Below, in pieces: positions 23,573 through 26,677 of a DNA stretch of 26,677 nucleotides. Below the pieces are notes generated by a model. The model ran no database searches and was not told the origin of the DNA. It was given only the letters and a program-made list of their open reading frames with translations. Positions within the stretch are counted from its first letter, which is position 1; each line of letters begins with the position of its first letter. Origin of the DNA: CAYVMN01 sp964452575. Its GTDB lineage: Bacteria; Desulfobacterota; DSM-4660; Desulfatiglandales; Desulfatiglandaceae. Position numbers and translations under genes: made by a program. The stretch lies in NCBI GenBank assembly GCA_964452575.1, contig CAYVMN010000034.1, positions 1 to 26,677 of the forward strand, read 5' to 3'.

Positions 23573-24332
23573 TCTTCTTTACCTCCAGGCCCAGATGCCC
23601 CATCACCTTCTTAATATCTTCCCAGACCCCCCGCTTCGCGGCCGGATACCTTAGGAGATAGGCCGGATGGTAAGTGGGCATGAGGGGGATTCCATTATAG
23701 GAATGCCAGGTGCCTCTCTCCGCGCTGATTTTGAACTCAGGGCCGATGAGGCACTGAGCCGCCACACGGCCCAGAGTACAAACAACCTTTGGCCCGATAA
23801 TTTCGAGCTGTTGCTCCAGGAAGGGCATGCAGGCCTCAATCTCATCTATCTCAGGGTCACGGTTTCTTGGCGGGCGGCATTTGACCACATTGCAGATGTA
23901 GACATCTTTCCTGGAGATTCCCATGCCATTCTCGATAATTCTGGTCAGAAGCCTCCCGGCCTCACCCACAAAGGGACGCCCCGCCTTGTCCTCTTCCTGG
24001 CCCGGCCCCTCCCCGACAAAGATCAGCTCTGCCCGAGGCGAACCCTCACCAAAGACCAGGTTGGTCCTATCCCTGTAAAGCTTGCATCGTCGGCACTCCC
24101 CGAGGGAGGCCCTCAAGGCCTTTAGCCTGCCTTCTCGGTTCTCGAGTTCGGGAGCGACGCGGCCAGCGACGGTCGCCCCGGCCTCGTCGGCATTGGCCCC
24201 ATATCTTGCTACTCCGAGATAGGCCCGTGTCCCATCCGAAAGAGGGGGTGGCTCCAGCCCCATTTCTCCATGGGCCTTAATCAGCTTCCCTAGATGGCCA
24301 AAGATCTCTGTTATCTCTGCTTCCAGATTCAA
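23565..24332 (-). CDS. family-4 (Fe-S) uracil-DNA glycosylase
   Basis: This 255-residue enzyme removes uracil from DNA at the start of base-excision repair. Motif 1 GEGPGQEEDKAGRPFVG is at 107-123 and motif 2 HPAYLLR at 222-228. The four cluster cysteines are at 80, 83, 152 and 168 (ECRRCKLY, NVVKCRPP, EACMPF). Residues 1-70 are an extra N-terminal part, poorly conserved and probably flexible. The start is TTG 24332, overlapping the coaBC stop as TTGA, with GAGGG nine bases before it, so translation is likely coupled to coaBC. It was perhaps kept in this run for convenience, since its neighbours have unrelated roles. Confidence 0.92.
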   Translation of the reverse strand: MNLEAEITEIFGHLGKLIKAHGEMGLEPPPLSDGTRAYLGVARYGANADEAGATVAGRVAPELENREGRLKALRASLGECRRCKLYRDRTNLVFGEGSPRAELIFVGEGPGQEEDKAGRPFVGEAGRLLTRIIENGMGISRKDVYICNVVKCRPPRNRDPEIDEIEACMPFLEQQLEIIGPKVVCTLGRVAAQCLIGPEFKISAERGTWHSYNGIPLMPTYHPAYLLRYPAAKRGVWEDIKKVMGHLGLEVKKNV

Positions 24333-25531
24333 GATGTGCGACCCTCAAACAGCCCGTTCACCCTATCAAGGACCAGGTGTGCCACTTCATCCTTAGTCAT
24401 AAGGGGCGAATCCTCCACTCGCCCGTCTTTGAAAATCATCTTGACCTTATTGGTATCTGCCTTAAACCCGGCATCATCCCGTGAGACATCATTGGCCACC
24501 ACCATATCCAGTCCCTTTGACCTCAATTTTTCTCGGGCGTTGGCAAGCAGGTCCTCTGTCTCCGCAGCAAATCCAACCAGGATACAGGGGGATACCGCCT
24601 TATCCTGTCCCAACTCTGCAAGGATGTCGGGTGTCTTGACCAGCTCCAGTGATACGGAGTCCGCACCTTTCTTTATCTTTTGCCGTTCACTATGCCTGGG
24701 TCTATAATCCGATACTGCCGCGGCCTTAATGACCACATCGCATCCAGAGCGATTCTCGAAGACCGCCTCTCTCATCTCCTCCGCGGTCTCTGTACTGATG
24801 AAGGCAACTCCATAGGGCGGCTTCAGCGACGTGGGCCCGCTGACAAGGACTACCGATGCCCCCCTTTGACTTGCTGCCCTGGCCAGGGCATAGCCCATCT
24901 TCCCTGTGGACCTGTTGGTAATATATCTCACGGGATCTATGGGCTCCACTGTTGGACCGGCAGTAACAAGGACCTTCAGGCCTGAAAGATCCTGGTGGGT
25001 CACCAGTATCCGTGCCAGTTCCATTATCTCCTCTGGCTCTGGAAGCCTTCCGGGCCCTTCAGTGCGACAGGCCAAGGGGCCAATTGCAGGATCCATTACG
25101 GTAATTTCCCTCTCCCTGAGGAGCCTGAGGTTGTCCTGAACAGAAGGGTGCATAAACATCTGGCTGTTCATGGACGGGCAGAGCAGTATCCTGGCAGTTG
25201 CCGCAATCACCATCGTGGACAAGAAGTCATCCCCGATGCCATGGGCCAGCTTGGCAATAAGATTGGCCGTTGCCGGCGCAATGATGATCAGGTCCGACTC
25301 CTGGCCCCATGTGATATGGTCCAGGGCAGTCCCTTCCTGGGCAAACATGTCCCAGATGACCCAACTCCCTGAAAGGGCCTCGAAGGTGAGGGGACTTACA
25401 AACCGGGTGGCATTGGGTGTCATGGCCACCCTGGTTTGGGCGCCGGCATTCACAAGAAGCCTGACCAGTTCCGCAGCCTTGTAAGCTGCAATCCCCCCGC
25501 TGACACCTACAATGACCTTCTTGTCCTTCAT
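24329..25531 (-). CDS. coaBC: bifunctional phosphopantothenoylcysteine decarboxylase / phosphopantothenate-cysteine ligase
   Basis: This 400-residue protein carries out two middle steps of coenzyme A synthesis. The N-terminal flavin decarboxylase has GVSGGIAAYKAAELVR, His72 (ALDHITWG), PSMN at 119-122 and Cys155 in ACRTEGPGRLPEP. These match E. coli His75, Asn125 and Cys158 with a constant offset of three. The C-terminal ligase begins at about 186 (VLVTAGPTVEPIDPVRYITN, RSTGKMGYALARAA) and includes VVIKAAAVSDYRP. The start is ATG 25531, since the conserved domain begins there (MKDKKVIVGVSGG). The 25 extra codons that could be read upstream would nearly abut the LysM gene and look unconserved. 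Confidence 0.95.
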   Translation of the reverse strand: MKDKKVIVGVSGGIAAYKAAELVRLLVNAGAQTRVAMTPNATRFVSPLTFEALSGSWVIWDMFAQEGTALDHITWGQESDLIIIAPATANLIAKLAHGIGDDFLSTMVIAATARILLCPSMNSQMFMHPSVQDNLRLLREREITVMDPAIGPLACRTEGPGRLPEPEEIMELARILVTHQDLSGLKVLVTAGPTVEPIDPVRYITNRSTGKMGYALARAASQRGASVVLVSGPTSLKPPYGVAFISTETAEEMREAVFENRSGCDVVIKAAAVSDYRPRHSERQKIKKGADSVSLELVKTPDILAELGQDKAVSPCILVGFAAETEDLLANAREKLRSKGLDMVVANDVSRDDAGFKADTNKVKMIFKDGRVEDSPLMTKDEVAHLVLDRVNGLFEGRTS

Positions 25532-25559
25532 CCCTGACGTTTCACCTCGCGGGTCAAAC

Positions 25560-26423
25560 TCAATATCCCCCAGAGCCCTCCATCTCTCTATTTCCTGCCT
25601 TGGCAAGCCAGGCCTTATTTACAAGGGGCATAATAGCTCTTCGCACCTCTTCTGCCTCTGAGACGTCCTTGAAGAAGCCAACTCGCATTCTTACCCATTT
25701 CTTTCCCTTTGCCCTGGCCTTGGTAAGGTAAACGCAATACCCCTTTTTCATAAGGGCGATTGCTGCCGGTGCGACCCACCTCTCACCCTCTACAGACATT
25801 ACATTAACGACCCAAGGCCTCGCACCCAGCTTGTCTCGGTTTTCCTTTGCCTCGGAGGGAGTAATAAAGTTCAACTCTAGGCCTACAGGGAGTTCTCTCT
25901 GCTGAAAGCCCTCCTCCACGTTCACTTGACCCAGTTTATCCATATTGAGACGAAAGAGGCTGGGCCACTTCATTGGATCATCATATACCTCTTTACGCCC
26001 GGCAATACTGAAAAGGCTATCCCCTTTCTCTACCTTGTAACGGCCTGGCCCCAGTTCCTTGGCCTCTACCTGCAAAGGCCTTTCTTCGGTTAGCAGGGCT
26101 GGCCCTGCCTCCTTTGCCTTTTCGGGTACAGGCAGTTCTTCCCTGGGCGCGGCCACCTCCTTCTCTAATGGGGCAGGGGCCTCATCCTCCTTCGAAGGCG
26201 CCGTTTTTTCCGTTTCACCTGCCTCCGTTTTCAGTCCTGAATCCTTTTTTAGCGGAGGCGTCTTTATCCGCAAGACCCTCTTGGCACCCTTGGAATCATA
26301 TTGTTCTTCGTTGGAGCAGCCCCCTGCCGGGAGAAATAAAAACGAGATATAGAGGATAAATAACACTGGTCTCATGTGGAGACTGAAACAGCCTTTCACA
26401 GATCTGCTCCCCCTATCCATCAT
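25560..26423 (-). CDS. LysM and SPOR-type lipoprotein
   Basis: The protein has 287 residues. A short cytoplasmic start and a hydrophobic segment end in LPAGGC (Cys36), a fair lipobox. A long acidic, Pro/Glu/Lys-rich linker follows (about 45-125). A LysM-like domain then begins at GRYKVEKGDSLFSIAGR. The last 80 residues resemble a SPOR domain (PWVVNVMSVEGERWVAPAAI, WVRMRVGFFKDVSEAEEVRR). Both domains bind peptidoglycan, so it probably sits in the periplasm, anchored to a membrane, near cell-wall synthesis or division sites. ATG 26423 is chosen for its strong AAGGAGG; an ATG at 26375, right before the hydrophobic stretch, is an alternative. It is the first gene after a strong promoter. Confidence 0.8.
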   Translation of the reverse strand: MMDRGSRSVKGCFSLHMRPVLFILYISFLFLPAGGCSNEEQYDSKGAKRVLRIKTPPLKKDSGLKTEAGETEKTAPSKEDEAPAPLEKEVAAPREELPVPEKAKEAGPALLTEERPLQVEAKELGPGRYKVEKGDSLFSIAGRKEVYDDPMKWPSLFRLNMDKLGQVNVEEGFQQRELPVGLELNFITPSEAKENRDKLGARPWVVNVMSVEGERWVAPAAIALMKKGYCVYLTKARAKGKKWVRMRVGFFKDVSEAEEVRRAIMPLVNKAWLAKAGNREMEGSGGY

Positions 26424-26583
26424 GCAGTCCCTCCTTGAGAGGAATACCAAGAAAGGCCTATATCCGCCGATTTGATACTGAAATCATCGCGTGAAAAGCT
26501 AGGCCTAAAAAGATCGGATCGGGCACAATGGACCATCAAATCGGGCCGGTTGAAACGGTTTAAGCTGCGTGAATACTTATCCT

Positions 26584-26612
26584 ATTCTAAGCCCAAAACC
26601 CCCCCTTGACAA
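26584..26612 (-). promoter_or_regulatory. strong sigma70-type promoter for the LysM-coaBC-udg-nfeD run
   Basis: On the minus strand TTGTCA (26612 to 26607) and TAGAAT (26589 to 26584) are separated by exactly 17 bases. Each hexamer matches consensus at five of six positions. The transcript would carry a leader of about 155 bases before ATG 26423, in which I see no clear riboswitch fold. A copy of the foldback repeat begins just 12 bases upstream of the -35 hexamer. Confidence 0.65.
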
Positions 26613-26623
26613 CAAAAAACTGT

Positions 26624-26677
26624 GTAACACTTTAGCGTTTTGAAAGAAAGGCCGCCTCCGGCCCGGAGGGAGGACCG
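26624..26677. repeat. foldback MITE-like repeat, copy C (cut by window end)
   Basis: The last 54 bases match the left arm of copy B at 52 of 54 positions. They start with the same terminal repeat GTAACACTTTAGCGTTTTGA and include the GC-rich palindrome and GGAGGGAGGACC. The rest of the element lies beyond the window. Confidence 0.85.

Noticed and set aside
26424..26583. Riboswitch in the leader of the LysM gene
   Set aside because: The leader is about 155 bases but I could not find a conserved aptamer core or an obvious terminator/antiterminator pair.
1..26677. CRISPR array, tRNA or rRNA genes, prophage or integrase
   Set aside because: No regularly spaced short repeats, no cloverleaf or rRNA-like conserved blocks, and no integrase or phage protein motifs were seen on either strand.

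Overview
The window looks like chromosomal DNA of a Gram-negative, probably anaerobic bacterium. My best guess is a member of the former Deltaproteobacteria (Desulfobacterota). The reasons are the envelope genes (OprP-type porin, YhdP/AsmA-like protein, several lipoproteins), an acyl-CoA dehydrogenase of a type that recalls alicyclic-acid metabolism, a CobA-HemD fusion next to hemC, and an NfeD-slipin pair. This assignment rests on gene content only. No rRNA, tRNA, CRISPR array, phage or transposase gene was seen.

Layout. 1-536: a possible upstream gene end, a promoter and a LapA-like membrane protein (+). 556-3532 (-): an acyl-CoA dehydrogenase followed by a beta-CASP metallo-hydrolase. The two appear to have been one tightly spaced operon that was split by a 213-bp foldback repeat carrying a target-site duplication. 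3692-4045: a good sigma70 promoter driving a ferritin/rubrerythrin-like gene that has lost its middle. 4284-10918 (+): envelope genes, namely an orphan family-3 solute-binding lipoprotein, a 1219-residue AsmA/YhdP-like protein, a phosphate-selective-type porin and a cysteine-rich lipoprotein.

11103-17489 (+): a compact signalling locus with a PilB/GspE-type ATPase carrying a TPR-like N-terminus, a REC-PAS regulator, a chemoreceptor with almost no periplasmic part, CheW, and a CheA without a P2 domain. The last four genes overlap each other or nearly so. No cheB or cheR lies in the window, and the REC-PAS protein is the only receiver. It looks like a dedicated chemosensory array for a type IV pilus or other surface machine rather than for flagella.

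17803-26423 (-): two runs of housekeeping genes. The first, from a strong promoter at about 26600, encodes LysM/SPOR lipoprotein, CoaBC, family-4 uracil-DNA glycosylase, NfeD, slipin and a small Rho_N-like basic protein, and ends in an intrinsic terminator. The second encodes IspD, HemC and CobA-HemD.

Three copies of one foldback, MITE-like repeat (2179-2392, 17486-17795 and 26624 to the window end) sit exactly at gene borders. The most notable points are these repeats, the PilB-chemosensory locus, and the acyl-CoA dehydrogenase that lacks the canonical catalytic glutamate but has an aspartate at position 91.
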